Below are positions 34,319-43,922 of a DNA stretch of 64,000 nt, one piece after another. The DNA comes from an uncultured Lachnospiraceae bacterium (GTDB lineage Bacteria; Bacillota; Clostridia; Lachnospirales; Lachnospiraceae): NCBI GenBank assembly GCA_947176505.1, contig CAMWQW010000012.1, positions 1 through 64,000 of the forward strand. Reading direction: 5' to 3'. Numbering within the stretch: position 1 is the first letter of the stretch; each line of letters opens with the position of its first letter. Under the pieces are notes generated by a model. The model was not told the DNA's origin and did no database searches. It was given only the letters and a program-made list of their open reading frames with translations. Position numbers and translations under genes: made by a program.

Positions 34319-36670
34319 TCACTCTTCCGTAATCATCTTCACCGGCTCTACTTTCCGTACCCGGTATGCGCATAGGAAAGATACCACCCATGACACTGTC
34401 ATGATAAGCGCCACAGATAAAACCATCCACCTTGTCTGAATCGTCAAGCTGCTCCGGACAAGTCCCGCCATACTAAGGCAGACCTGAGCAAGCGGATTCA
34501 AAAGATATACGGACAAAACCGCGCCCAGCACAGCCCCCGTAAGAAAAATCGGCAGGCTGCTCATCTGAATCTGCCTGATCAGTTCACCGGTAGTAAAACC
34601 AAGTGCTTTATAGACACCGTACTGTTTCCACTCCCTCGTAACTTTTGCCCTTATCAACAAAATGATGATCAGTGAAACAATGACTATCGTAATGCCGGCA
34701 AATACGGCGCATAGAAGCGACATTGCAGCCTTGACCGATGCCAGCGTTAATTCCATGCTCTTTTGTGAATCCGTCATATCAAGCAACGGGAATTCCTCTT
34801 TTATTTTGTTTTCCATCTGCTCATAGTCAAAGTCGTCTTTCATGTATATATAAATCCGGTTGACGACAACGCTCCCATTGATTCTTTCAGCTCCATCCAT
34901 CGTCATGGTAGCGCAGATTCCCAGTTGACTGGTCTGTTGGTAAATGCCCGAAATCATATAATCTTTTCTTCCCTCATCACCTTCCGCATAGATGACATCT
35001 CCCAGTCCAGCTCCAAGCTGTTTTGCCACAGCTACCGTCACACCAATCTCATTATCGTATTGCGGAAGACGTCCTTCTATAAGCGCTGCATATTCATTCT
35101 GCATCGGGTCTTTCCAAAAATCACAGGTCACCGATATTTCTTCCTCCCCGACAGTCAGTTTTGTGCTCCGGTTATCATAATAGAGCACTTTCCTGATTTC
35201 ATCCCACATTTCCAGATCACGCCCCACGTCTTCTATATCCTGTCCGCTCAACATCGCGTCTCCCATCTCGATACCTATCATTTCTTTCAACGGTCCTTCC
35301 GCCAATCCAAAATTCTGAAACAGTGCAAATCCGATACAACTGGCAAGACTAAGCAGCGCAACAACGCCCATTATTGCCATGCTTTTACCTTTCTCACTCA
35401 AAATACTCTTAAGCCCCAGCGATAACGGCTCTGGTAGTACACTCTTTTCCAAAGGAAGCGGGCTTACGCGGAAATTATGGTTCCTGATTCCTCCCCTGAG
35501 TGCATCCAGTATCTCTATCCTCCTATAATTTCTGCAGCAAAGTGCTGTGACATACAAAACCACCAGATTCACGATTACAAACACTGCCACCGCCGTAACG
35601 CCGTCAAATGGCTGATTCCATTTAATCCCAATCATCATAGCTACCAGCATCCCCGCCGTCGAATTTAAGAGTCCGCCTGCCATCAGCCCGGCGCTTCCTC
35701 CAATCACGGAAATTAACAACATTTCCATACAGGTATTTCCCATAAGCTGTCTCTTAGTATAACCGACTGCCATAAGGATTCCGAGATTTTTTAAATTACC
35801 GTCTATAAAATTCTTAATGCTGCACCATGCGATAATAAGAGCAATGCACACAATCAATACTGAAAAAATAAGTAAAATTCCCATACAAATATTGGATAGA
35901 AATGCCGCACCTACTTTCATGGTTTCACGGTCTATCGCCATATTCATATAATTTGCCAATTCCGGCACTTCTATGGACAATTCCTGTCGTACCTGTTCCG
36001 CAAATTTGCGAGAGCTGATTCCCTCACCCAGTTTTATTTTATACAGATGGGTAAGCATATCCTGAGTTTTTTGTTCTCCATCCAGAATATTCTTGTAATA
36101 ATCCTGCGTTATATAGCATCGAACAACACTGACATTAAGAGGCGTAGCAAACATCGTGTCCTGTACAAATCCTCCTACCTCAAACTCATACTCCGTCTCT
36201 CCTATCGTCAGATAAAAGGTATCTCCTTCTGCAATTTGTTCACCTGATTTCATATAGTAAGGCAACAGAATCGTCTCATACTTCTTGTCGTTTCCAACCT
36301 CCGGAATCCTAGAAATATCTCCGACGGACTCTATTGGCTCAATCAGAATCTCCGTCTCCTTCTCCTCTCCCTTTTCCTTGTGATATTTTGCCATCAAATC
36401 TACGCCCTCGGAATATTCAATCTGTAAGACCTCTTCTCTGCCTGTCAGGACACTCCCTATCTGCTCCGTCTCCGGACAGGCGGACACATAGAGAAAATCT
36501 GCCGTATTAAACTCATCGCAGGCTGTATCAATTACAAGCGGTGTACGCCAAAGAATCGAAATACTGATATATAATAGCATTGTAGAACACACAATCAACA
36601 TTAGGAGAGTGACTACATCATTTTTCTTCCTAACAAGATTATTTCGGGCGATAAAAAGCATACGATACAT
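34319..36670 (-). CDS. ABC transporter permease, FtsX/MacB-type
   Basis: A 783-residue membrane protein with two FtsX-like halves. One helix lies near the N-terminus (VTLLMLIVCSTMLLYISISIL), three near residues 270-400 (AFLSNICMGILLIFSVLIVCIALIIAW), one near 430 (MAIMGVVALLSLASCIGFALF) and three at the C-terminus. Two large extracellular domains lie between them. Such permeases export peptides or lipids or sense antibiotics together with a two-component system. The ATG at 36670 lies one base after the ATPase stop. The partner ATPase and sensor genes are directly upstream. Confidence 0.88.
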   Translation of the reverse strand: MYRMLFIARNNLVRKKNDVVTLLMLIVCSTMLLYISISILWRTPLVIDTACDEFNTADFLYVSACPETEQIGSVLTGREEVLQIEYSEGVDLMAKYHKEKGEEKETEILIEPIESVGDISRIPEVGNDKKYETILLPYYMKSGEQIAEGDTFYLTIGETEYEFEVGGFVQDTMFATPLNVSVVRCYITQDYYKNILDGEQKTQDMLTHLYKIKLGEGISSRKFAEQVRQELSIEVPELANYMNMAIDRETMKVGAAFLSNICMGILLIFSVLIVCIALIIAWCSIKNFIDGNLKNLGILMAVGYTKRQLMGNTCMEMLLISVIGGSAGLMAGGLLNSTAGMLVAMMIGIKWNQPFDGVTAVAVFVIVNLVVLYVTALCCRNYRRIEILDALRGGIRNHNFRVSPLPLEKSVLPEPLSLGLKSILSEKGKSMAIMGVVALLSLASCIGFALFQNFGLAEGPLKEMIGIEMGDAMLSGQDIEDVGRDLEMWDEIRKVLYYDNRSTKLTVGEEEISVTCDFWKDPMQNEYAALIEGRLPQYDNEIGVTVAVAKQLGAGLGDVIYAEGDEGRKDYMISGIYQQTSQLGICATMTMDGAERINGSVVVNRIYIYMKDDFDYEQMENKIKEEFPLLDMTDSQKSMELTLASVKAAMSLLCAVFAGITIVIVSLIIILLIRAKVTREWKQYGVYKALGFTTGELIRQIQMSSLPIFLTGAVLGAVLSVYLLNPLAQVCLSMAGLVRSSLTIQTRWMVLSVALIMTVSWVVSFLCAYRVRKVEPVKMITEE

Positions 36671-36671
36671 A

Positions 36672-37427
36672 CTACCACCCCATTTCCTGTAAAAAACTGC
36701 GAAGCATGTCATGACGTTCCCTATCTCCGCTTCTATAATCTCCAAGTTCCAGTTCTCCGGTAATGATTCCGTCTTTCAAATACAAAATACGATTTCCTCT
36801 TCTTGCGCTTCGCATATCATGAGTCACCATGAGGATTGTCTGTCCGTTCTCGTGCAGTCCTGTAAACACGTCCAGTACATATTCCGTATTCTGTGAATTT
36901 AGCGCTCCGGTCGGCTCATCCGCAAACAAAATCTCCGGCTCGTTGATCAACCCTCTCACGATAGCCACACGCTGCGCTTCCCCGCCGGAAAGCTGTGTCG
37001 GAAATTTATGAAAAACCTCTTCTGTCAATCCAACTTCCAACAGAAGTTCCTTCGCCCGCTTTGCAATCTTTTTTCTATCTCTGTTTACAAGCAGACCACT
37101 CACCATAATATTGTCCAGTACATCCATGGTATCATTCAGATAATTCTGTTGAAAGACAAATCCGCAATGGTTTCTGCGGAATATCGCCAACTTATCATTG
37201 CTGTACTTGGAGATGTCTTCTCCCGCATACATGATCTGTCCCAGCGTAGGTTTGTCAATCCCGGATAACGAATAGAGCATCGTACTCTTACCGGAACCGG
37301 AGTTTCCCATGATTACCGCAAAGTCTCCTTCTTTAACTTCCAGATTCAGATTCCGCAGAACGTGCTGTTGTACACTTCCGTTAGAAAAAGTTTTGCATAT
37401 GTCTTTCGCCTGTAAAATTGTTCTCAT
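36672..37427 (-). CDS. ABC transporter ATP-binding protein
   Basis: A 251-residue ATPase of the LolD/MacB/BceA type. Walker A GNSGSGKST (near residue 42), signature LSGGEAQRVAI, Walker B EILFADEPTGAL and the H-loop MVTHD are all present. It powers the permease encoded next in the operon. Ribosome site GGGAGG. Confidence 0.95.
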   Translation of the reverse strand: MRTILQAKDICKTFSNGSVQQHVLRNLNLEVKEGDFAVIMGNSGSGKSTMLYSLSGIDKPTLGQIMYAGEDISKYSNDKLAIFRRNHCGFVFQQNYLNDTMDVLDNIMVSGLLVNRDRKKIAKRAKELLLEVGLTEEVFHKFPTQLSGGEAQRVAIVRGLINEPEILFADEPTGALNSQNTEYVLDVFTGLHENGQTILMVTHDMRSARRGNRILYLKDGIITGELELGDYRSGDRERHDMLRSFLQEMGW

Positions 37428-37540
37428 CTTAACCTCCCATATTCGCAGCCTCTCTGACTGCTTTCTATACTAAAGTATAGCGAAAGACCTGACTGAAATC
37501 TTTTCCTGATTCCAGTCTGTTTCTTAACTGTTTCTTACCA

Positions 37541-37580
37541 AATCGAACAAGTTCGATTGCGAGGTTCGCTTCGCGAACTC
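37541..37580. repeat. Two adjacent small palindromes
   Basis: AATCGAAC AA GTTCGATT at 37541-37558, then GTTCGC TTC GCGAAC at 37564-37578. They fill the gap between the kinase and ABC genes. The second belongs to the same GAA/TTC-loop hairpin type found at 57457 and 58341. Confidence 0.75.
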
Positions 37581-37590
37581 GGTTCCATCA

Positions 37591-38877
37591 TCACACTTTC
37601 TTTAAAAACAACTCCACCGCAAATCCGTCATCACAGTAACACTCCATTCCACCGTTCATCTGCTTCATGAAATTATCGACAAGATACAATCCCAATCCGG
37701 ACCCCGATTTTCCTTCTGCATTGCTTCCGCGGTAAAACTTCTCTTTTAATAATGCCAGTTCTTCCTCCGCAACACCCTTTCCATAATCTTTAATTCTGAT
37801 AATAATTCCCTCTACGTTTTCAATGAAACTTACGCGCACCTCCGTCCCTGCATATTTATAAGAATTATTAATGATATTATCAAGTACCTGTTGAAGTCTT
37901 AATTTGTCTATATAGAGTAGACATTCCGGCATCTCGTTATCCAGCGTAATCTGCCCGTAATATTTAAAATCATGAAACATCTCCGGAATCATCAGCGAAC
38001 TTTCTGCTGTCGGTTCTACTTTGAGCAATACCAGTTCCTCCATCGTTGCATGAAACATATTGTCTACCAACTGTTCGATCATTTCAGCCTTCCCGGCTAT
38101 CACGCCGACCTTTCGAAGAGTATCTTCATTTTCCTCCGTCACCTGAAGAACTTCGCAAGTTGCCTTAATAGTCGCCACCGGCGTTTTAATATCGTGAGAA
38201 AGCTCCGCAATCAACTCCTTCTTACTGATATTTGCCCGATATTCGCTTTCTCTCGCCCGTTTCAATTCCTCCCGCATCAGGTCAAAGCTCTCCGTAAAGG
38301 CTCCGAAAAAATTGTTTCTGCGGATGGGTAATGCCAATTCCAAATTTCCCTTTGCCACCTGATCCGTAAATTTCTGTAAAACCCGAAACGGGAGGATGTA
38401 ATTTCGATATAATATCAGCAATAATCCATACGTTATAATCAGAAAAATCACACCGAAGATAATCACTTCCTGTTGCAGTCTGCTGCGCAGTATGTGATAA
38501 CGCTCCTCTTTCGCATTCCAAATCACTTTGCCGATAAAGACCCCTTCTGCAGCTTCACTTTCGAAACCGTCTCTATTATAATGAGGTTGTTCTTTTATAT
38601 ATAAATCCAGAATAATGCCGTCGTTCACCAAGCTTTCATTTAATCTGCTTTGATAATCAGCGTCTGACAGAAATAAAACCTTGCAGCCATGCTCCTGTTC
38701 GATTGCCTCTCTTGTTATCTCCTGCTCCACTTTGTCTTCAATCGTTTTTATTTCTCCGTTATACCAGACCATATCCGGTATGCTTCCCTCACTGCTTTTC
38801 TGAATCTGTATCAATGTAATCATAATAAAAGCGAGAATACATATGGTAATCCCCGCTGTAATCTGTTTGATTTTCAT
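37591..38877 (-). CDS. Sensor histidine kinase
   Basis: A 428-residue membrane sensor. Two membrane helices (about 7-25 and 138-158) enclose an extracellular domain of some 110 residues. HAMP-like region near 165-215, then the phospho-acceptor box ELSHDIKTPVATIKA, N-box NIINNSYKYA, G1 KDYGKGV and G2 GSGLGLYLV. The sizeable ectodomain differs from the very short loop of BceS-type kinases, so it may sense its own ligand. It is followed by the ABC genes and preceded by its response regulator. Confidence 0.93.
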   Translation of the reverse strand: MKIKQITAGITICILAFIMITLIQIQKSSEGSIPDMVWYNGEIKTIEDKVEQEITREAIEQEHGCKVLFLSDADYQSRLNESLVNDGIILDLYIKEQPHYNRDGFESEAAEGVFIGKVIWNAKEERYHILRSRLQQEVIIFGVIFLIITYGLLLILYRNYILPFRVLQKFTDQVAKGNLELALPIRRNNFFGAFTESFDLMREELKRARESEYRANISKKELIAELSHDIKTPVATIKATCEVLQVTEENEDTLRKVGVIAGKAEMIEQLVDNMFHATMEELVLLKVEPTAESSLMIPEMFHDFKYYGQITLDNEMPECLLYIDKLRLQQVLDNIINNSYKYAGTEVRVSFIENVEGIIIRIKDYGKGVAEEELALLKEKFYRGSNAEGKSGSGLGLYLVDNFMKQMNGGMECYCDDGFAVELFLKKV

Positions 38878-38953
38878 TTGTAAGTCTCCGTCTTATTCTT
38901 ATATTTATGTACTACTTACAATCCATTTCACTCTGCTGCAGACTATCACAGTG

Positions 38954-39628
38954 TCAAGCTTCTAAAATATATCCCGTTCCCCACACTGTCTTAATCAAGT
39001 CAGGATTATCAGGATTCTCCTCCAACTTCTCGCGCAGCCTGCGGATATGAACATTCAACGTTCCGTCACTATAGAAAGTATCTCCCCATACCGTATCAAA
39101 TAGTTTATCTTTCGTTACAATAGTTCCCCGGTGCTCAAACAGACAGGCAAACAGTTTAAACTCTTTCGCCTTAAGCTGCACTACCCGTTCTCTCACGCCA
39201 ACCTTCATGGTCGCTTCGTCCAGCCAGATATTTTCATCTCCATTGGTGACATAATGCTTCTGAAGACTCATTCGTTTCAGCACCGCCTTGACCTTCGCCA
39301 GCAGCACACTCAATGTATAAGGTTTCTTGATATAATCATCGCCGCCAATATTAAGCGCCGTCAGAATATCTTCATCACTCTGCCTTGCACTGATAAAAAG
39401 AATCGGTATATCGGAAGTATCTCTAATTGCCTTGCACAGCTTAAATCCGCTTTCCTCATTCAGATTGATATCCAGAAGAAGAATATCGAATGTATTCACA
39501 TCCATCATCTGTTTGCATCCCTGTGCTGTATCGGTCCAAAGACAGGATACATCAAACAGATTAAAGTATTCACAGGTCATTTCCGCCAGTTCTTTTTCAT
39601 CATCTACAATCAGGCAATTATAATGCAT
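38954..39628 (-). CDS. Response regulator, OmpR/PhoB-type
   Basis: A 224-residue transcription factor with a receiver domain (acidic pocket DDE at 9-11, phosphorylation site D53, Lys in KKPY) and a C-terminal winged helix (LKAKEFKLFACLFEHRG ... LNVHIRRLREKLEENP ... GTGYILEA). It works with the histidine kinase encoded 76 bp downstream and probably controls the ABC exporter genes. Confidence 0.95.
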   Translation of the reverse strand: MHYNCLIVDDEKELAEMTCEYFNLFDVSCLWTDTAQGCKQMMDVNTFDILLLDINLNEESGFKLCKAIRDTSDIPILFISARQSDEDILTALNIGGDDYIKKPYTLSVLLAKVKAVLKRMSLQKHYVTNGDENIWLDEATMKVGVRERVVQLKAKEFKLFACLFEHRGTIVTKDKLFDTVWGDTFYSDGTLNVHIRRLREKLEENPDNPDLIKTVWGTGYILEA

Positions 39629-39677
39629 TATTTTCCAATCTCATCCTTTCCGCTTGTACTACGGCATAGCAGACTGC

Positions 39678-40925
39678 CTATCTTTTCCTCTCCTTCTCTC
39701 GGTACATAAGGGCATCCGCTTCACCCACCAACAAATCAAAAGCCGCTTTGCCGCAGGCGGAATGGGCTGCCCCGACACTGGCTGATATCGTTCGGAAATG
39801 TTCCTCCTTCGCATAAGCATTATCAATCTGCCGTTCAATCATTTTCCTCGTGTCTTCAATTTCCTGCTCCGTATGTTCTCCGGGCATCACAATCAGAAAT
39901 TCATCTCCTCCCGTTCTCGCAATCAGCGATTCCGGCATACATTTTTGAAGGACCTCTGCCGTAAGTACTAAAACTCTATCCCCTTCCTGATGCCCGTAAA
40001 TATCATTGATACTCTTAAATTTATTGAGGTCAATGCAGAATATCGTTAAATGCCCCTCTTCCATCTGTTCAATATATTCATATACATACCTTCTGTTATA
40101 GAGTCCCGTCAAGAAATCCGTATTTGCATTCTTTATAATCATCTGTTCGTAAAGACGCTCCTGTGTCACGTCAATGGCAACACCTACCGTGCCCATAACG
40201 CTCCCATCCAAATCAAACAACGGTGATTTAAAAGTCTTCAACTGCCTTATGCTGTCGCCGATTTTTACATTTTCATCAAAAACACAGGTTTCTCTCTTCT
40301 CCATGACTTCATATTCGGACTCCATGCAGATAAATTCACCCTTGGCATATTCCTCCGGATCGATATCCCAGATATAATAGTGCCCACGTCCCTCAATCTG
40401 TTCCATTGTCTTATTGACCGTTCTGCAAAAGAATTCATTTACTTTCATGTGTGCGCCCTCTTTATCTTTATACCAGATCATATGAGGCACACTGTTAATC
40501 ATCGAATCCAAATAATTCCTATTCTGCCAGAAATCCTTACTCATCTTATAAGTCTCCTGCCATTTTCTGAAGCGAAAGCACAGTTCATCTTCCGTAAGGG
40601 GCATTATCCAGATATCCGTAATCCAAGAGGTATCTTCTCCGGCTGCTATCTTTTTCAATACTGTATCTTTTTGCTCGCTCTGCACAAGCAGAATGGCTTC
40701 CGCATCTTTTTTCCTACAGGAACGCAATACGGAAAGTGTTTCCTCCACATCCCTGCCATTCATATCTATCATAGCCATATCCGCTTTGCTCAGCAGCCTT
40801 TCTTCCGGCATATCACTTTCCGCAAACTCATGGGTAAAATGTGGCAGCGGAGGCATCTCTTTCAGTTTTTTCAATAAATCATTCGATTCTCCAATCAAAT
40901 ATAAATAAATCTTGCAATGATACAT
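39678..40925 (-). CDS. PAS-GGDEF diguanylate cyclase
   Basis: A 415-residue predicted cyclic di-GMP synthase. Residues 1-125 look like a degenerate receiver domain; about 140-255 is a PAS domain (MINSVPHMIWYKDKEGAHMKVNEFFC). The cyclase domain (265-410) has GGDEF at 339-343 and FCIDLNKFKSINDIYGHQEGD. The usual inhibitory RxxD site is not visible before GGDEF. No membrane helix. The ATG at 40925 follows GGAGGGAGAAAA. It lies 49 bp downstream of nothing else in its direction, so it may have its own promoter and lead into the response regulator gene region. Confidence 0.9.
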   Translation of the reverse strand: MYHCKIYLYLIGESNDLLKKLKEMPPLPHFTHEFAESDMPEERLLSKADMAMIDMNGRDVEETLSVLRSCRKKDAEAILLVQSEQKDTVLKKIAAGEDTSWITDIWIMPLTEDELCFRFRKWQETYKMSKDFWQNRNYLDSMINSVPHMIWYKDKEGAHMKVNEFFCRTVNKTMEQIEGRGHYYIWDIDPEEYAKGEFICMESEYEVMEKRETCVFDENVKIGDSIRQLKTFKSPLFDLDGSVMGTVGVAIDVTQERLYEQMIIKNANTDFLTGLYNRRYVYEYIEQMEEGHLTIFCIDLNKFKSINDIYGHQEGDRVLVLTAEVLQKCMPESLIARTGGDEFLIVMPGEHTEQEIEDTRKMIERQIDNAYAKEEHFRTISASVGAAHSACGKAAFDLLVGEADALMYREKERKR

Positions 40926-41010
40926 TTTTCTCCCTCCGTATACAATATAACGTTCTCGCATATTTCGGTATCAATAGGCAAGCAAATCCGCACATTTCTA
41001 GTCAAAGAAA

Positions 41011-41039
41011 AAGGGGCATATAAATATTATACACCCCTT
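41011..41039 (-). terminator. Terminator after pckA
   Basis: AAGGGG (41011-41016) and CCCCTT (41034-41039), with an A/T-rich inner stem; on the - strand followed by TTTTCTTTG. It lies about 90 bp after the pckA stop. Confidence 0.7.
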
Positions 41040-41126
41040 CTTACTTGAAGTCCATTCAGACCCAATTATTTCAATATAGTTCGGATATGTTCCGTTTCTG
41101 TTATGACTTTATCATTACAGTCGCTC

Positions 41127-42842
41127 TTAGTTTAAAGCATCAACCAGCTTCTTCAGAGCTGCCAGTGCCTCATCCGGAAGCTTGTCATAGCCTTCCTTCT
41201 TAGTAGCGAAGTCTTCTACAGCCTTTACACGAGTCTCCATAGCACTCTTCAACTGTGCCTTATAATCAGCATCGCCAAGGTCTGCCTTGAAGTTCTTGAA
41301 GCCTTCTGTCTGTCCATCCCATGTATTCATGATTTCGATGTCTTCAAAAGGTCCCCACTGCTCAAACTGAGCCTTACCCTCTACGATTGTCTCAAGGATT
41401 CCGAGTGTATCTGCAGGTTTAACCTTCTCACCCATGAAATCGCCTGTATTAACAATGTAGCAAGCTACATTCTTTTCTTCTACCAGTTTCTTGAACTTAT
41501 CATAGTCGTTAACTAACGGATAAGTTCTGAACGGATTAGCATAAGGTACAATACGGATTGCGTTAAGGTCTGTGCCTGCTGCAACACGCTCCGCTGTAGA
41601 TGTCTTAGTAGCCAGTGTAGCACCCATAACAGATGCAAGAGCGGAACCTTTCAGTTTCACTACCGGCGGGATTGTAGGATCTTTCATAATCCAGAAAATT
41701 GCATTAACAGGTGCATCAATCTTGTCTACACGGTTAGGAGACCATAATTTAGACTTGATTGCACGACCGTTACCATTTCTGATATCCTCTGTAACAAGCT
41801 GAATCTTGCCTTCGCTGTCCAATGTACATGAGCAGTTCTGAGCAGATAACAGATATTCGTTATCAGGACATCCCGTAGGATAATCTGCTGTCTTATCAAA
41901 GTAAGTAGGCTCAAGTGCTACAGATGCACAACTATCTGTGTTGATGATGAAAGCGTCATCATGAAGAACCTTAATCTCATATTTGCCACCATGCTTTGCA
42001 TGTGTCAATGTGGACTTACCGGAACCTGACAGACCATATACGGATGCAACAAACTTGGAACCGTCTTTCAACAGATACTCTTTCTGTCCGCCGTGGCAGG
42101 ATGCGTAACCATTTCTGTTAGCAAGTGCCCATGCCATTGTCAGTGTACCTTTCTTGTGCTCACCGAAATATTTCATACCGAGAATTGCTGCACAGTTCTC
42201 GTTCGTATCGAAATAGCAAAGCGTAAGCGGATCGCTTAAGCAGCTGTAATCAACATCGGGTGCCTCTTCGGGTGCCCACTGAGGATCAGAGAAGATGTAG
42301 ATATCAGGCTCTTTGCCGTCTCCGACAGGTTTAGAGTTCTTATACATCTTAACATACTCGTCAGACATATACTGGAAGTTAATCATCCAGTTGTACAATA
42401 AGTTCTCTTCTCCTTCCGGAATCAAAAGATGAGCCTTAACCATGAACTCAGGATCAAGACCTACGAAACACTCTGCATGATACATAGTTTTCCAACGTGT
42501 CTTATAGATTGCGTCCATAACAACCTTGTCAAGCTTCGCTGCATCTACGCCGGGCTCGCCTTTGATACGGCGTGCTGCTGCGTAACGACCTGTTACGGCG
42601 CCGTCGTTAAACAGAAGAACTTTTGCGTCAGCGGGAAGACCGAATGTCTCACCACTCTTAACCGGCATATCTGTTACAACCGTACCGGGTGAATTTTTAG
42701 CTAATTCATAAGCTTCTCTTAATGTGTTGATTCTTACTACGTTGTTTCCATAGAAAGCTGCCTCAATGATGGAACGAGTTTTGGAAAAACCAACCTTGCC
42801 GGCACCAATCTCGGAAATGGGATAATACGCTTTTGTTGACAT
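41127..42842 (-). CDS. pckA: Phosphoenolpyruvate carboxykinase (ATP)
   Basis: A 571-residue enzyme joining oxaloacetate and PEP with ATP/ADP. The nucleotide loop GLSGSGKST is at 270-278, followed by LHDDAFIIN, the kinase-2 metal site, and by LWSPNRVDKIDAPV. In anaerobes it often works in the CO2-fixing direction. Upstream a short inverted repeat (AAGACC/GGTCTT, 42880-42894) lies in the leader. Ribosome site AAGGAGG. It follows deoC by 136 bp but its own promoter is likely. Confidence 0.93.
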   Translation of the reverse strand: MSTKAYYPISEIGAGKVGFSKTRSIIEAAFYGNNVVRINTLREAYELAKNSPGTVVTDMPVKSGETFGLPADAKVLLFNDGAVTGRYAAARRIKGEPGVDAAKLDKVVMDAIYKTRWKTMYHAECFVGLDPEFMVKAHLLIPEGEENLLYNWMINFQYMSDEYVKMYKNSKPVGDGKEPDIYIFSDPQWAPEEAPDVDYSCLSDPLTLCYFDTNENCAAILGMKYFGEHKKGTLTMAWALANRNGYASCHGGQKEYLLKDGSKFVASVYGLSGSGKSTLTHAKHGGKYEIKVLHDDAFIINTDSCASVALEPTYFDKTADYPTGCPDNEYLLSAQNCSCTLDSEGKIQLVTEDIRNGNGRAIKSKLWSPNRVDKIDAPVNAIFWIMKDPTIPPVVKLKGSALASVMGATLATKTSTAERVAAGTDLNAIRIVPYANPFRTYPLVNDYDKFKKLVEEKNVACYIVNTGDFMGEKVKPADTLGILETIVEGKAQFEQWGPFEDIEIMNTWDGQTEGFKNFKADLGDADYKAQLKSAMETRVKAVEDFATKKEGYDKLPDEALAALKKLVDALN

Positions 42843-42978
42843 ATTATGTTCTCCTCCTTAAAATTGTATTATTTAACGAAAGACCATAGGTCTTCCGCCA
42901 CCATCCTGCTATGTACGCAATCGCCCGTACACCGTTCTCATTATCTCAAAACCGCCTATAAAAGTCAATAATGAAATT

Positions 42979-43626
42979 CTAGTCCTTTAATAATCCGACC
43001 GCTCTGGAAGTTCCTATCCTGTCGCATCCTTCCGCCACGAATGCCTCCAAATCTTCCAGCGTAGAAATACCGCCTGCCGCCTTAATCCTGACACCTTCGC
43101 CGATGTACTTCTTAAAGAGTCTGACATCCTCTATGGTAGCGCCGCCTGTCCCAAAGCCGGTAGAAGTCTTGATGTAATCCGCCCCCGCGTTTGTCACTGC
43201 CTTGCACATGGCTATCTTCTCTTCTTCCGTCAGGTAACATGTCTCAATGATTACCTTCAAAATATGTCCGCCGCAAGCTTCCTTGAGAGCACGAATTTCC
43301 TTCTCCACCTCGTCAAACATGCCGTTCTTCACATGGCTTATATTAATCACCATATCAATCTCATGGGCACCGTCTCTGACTGCCTGTTCGGTCTCCGCAA
43401 TTTTTGCCTCTGTTACGGAATAGCCTAACGGAAAACCTACCACCGTACAGATATTAATCTTGTCTCCATAAGTATCATGAATACGTTTAATATAAGTAGG
43501 CGGCACGCATACGGAGGCTGTCTGGTTCGCAATCGCTTCATCACACAACTGCACAATATCCTCCCATGTCGCAAAAGCCTTTAACTGAGTATGATCCACA
43601 CGTTTCAATATCTCTTTCTTGTCCAT
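42979..43626 (-). CDS. deoC: Deoxyribose-phosphate aldolase
   Basis: A 215-residue enzyme splitting deoxyribose 5-phosphate into glyceraldehyde 3-phosphate and acetaldehyde in nucleoside catabolism. The Schiff-base Lys lies in DYIKTSTGF, a second conserved Lys in GVRIKAAGGI, and DMVIN is the acidic active-site strand. Length is standard. The start is uncertain: the ATG at 43626 is 13 bp after AAGGAG, while a TTG at 43635 is only 4 bp after it. Confidence 0.95.
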   Translation of the reverse strand: MDKKEILKRVDHTQLKAFATWEDIVQLCDEAIANQTASVCVPPTYIKRIHDTYGDKINICTVVGFPLGYSVTEAKIAETEQAVRDGAHEIDMVINISHVKNGMFDEVEKEIRALKEACGGHILKVIIETCYLTEEEKIAMCKAVTNAGADYIKTSTGFGTGGATIEDVRLFKKYIGEGVRIKAAGGISTLEDLEAFVAEGCDRIGTSRAVGLLKD

Positions 43627-43838
43627 TTTATGCAATATGCTCCTTCCTGTAATAGTATTCCAGCATAAGCGTCTTCACAAACCTCGCCGGATTTTTATTC
43701 TTTGCATACCATTGTAATACTATTTCCGGTAAAATACCAGCTAAAGAAAAAAGTGTATAACCGTATAAAAAACATTATTTTTCAATATATGAACATTTTT
43801 TGAATAATGTTAAATCTTTCTTAAATTGCCAATTTTTC

Positions 43839-43868
43839 TTGTTTCACACTTTTTATTCATGTTATGAT
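43839..43868 (+). promoter_or_regulatory. Predicted promoter of the citrate synthase gene
   Basis: TTGTTT (43839-43844) and TATGAT (43863-43868) with an 18-bp spacer. The upstream 40 bp are very A/T-rich. Confidence 0.55.
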
Positions 43869-43922
43869 AGGAATGTATATGAGCGAAAATGGAAATGAAA
43901 ATAATGAAGGGAGGCACCTATC

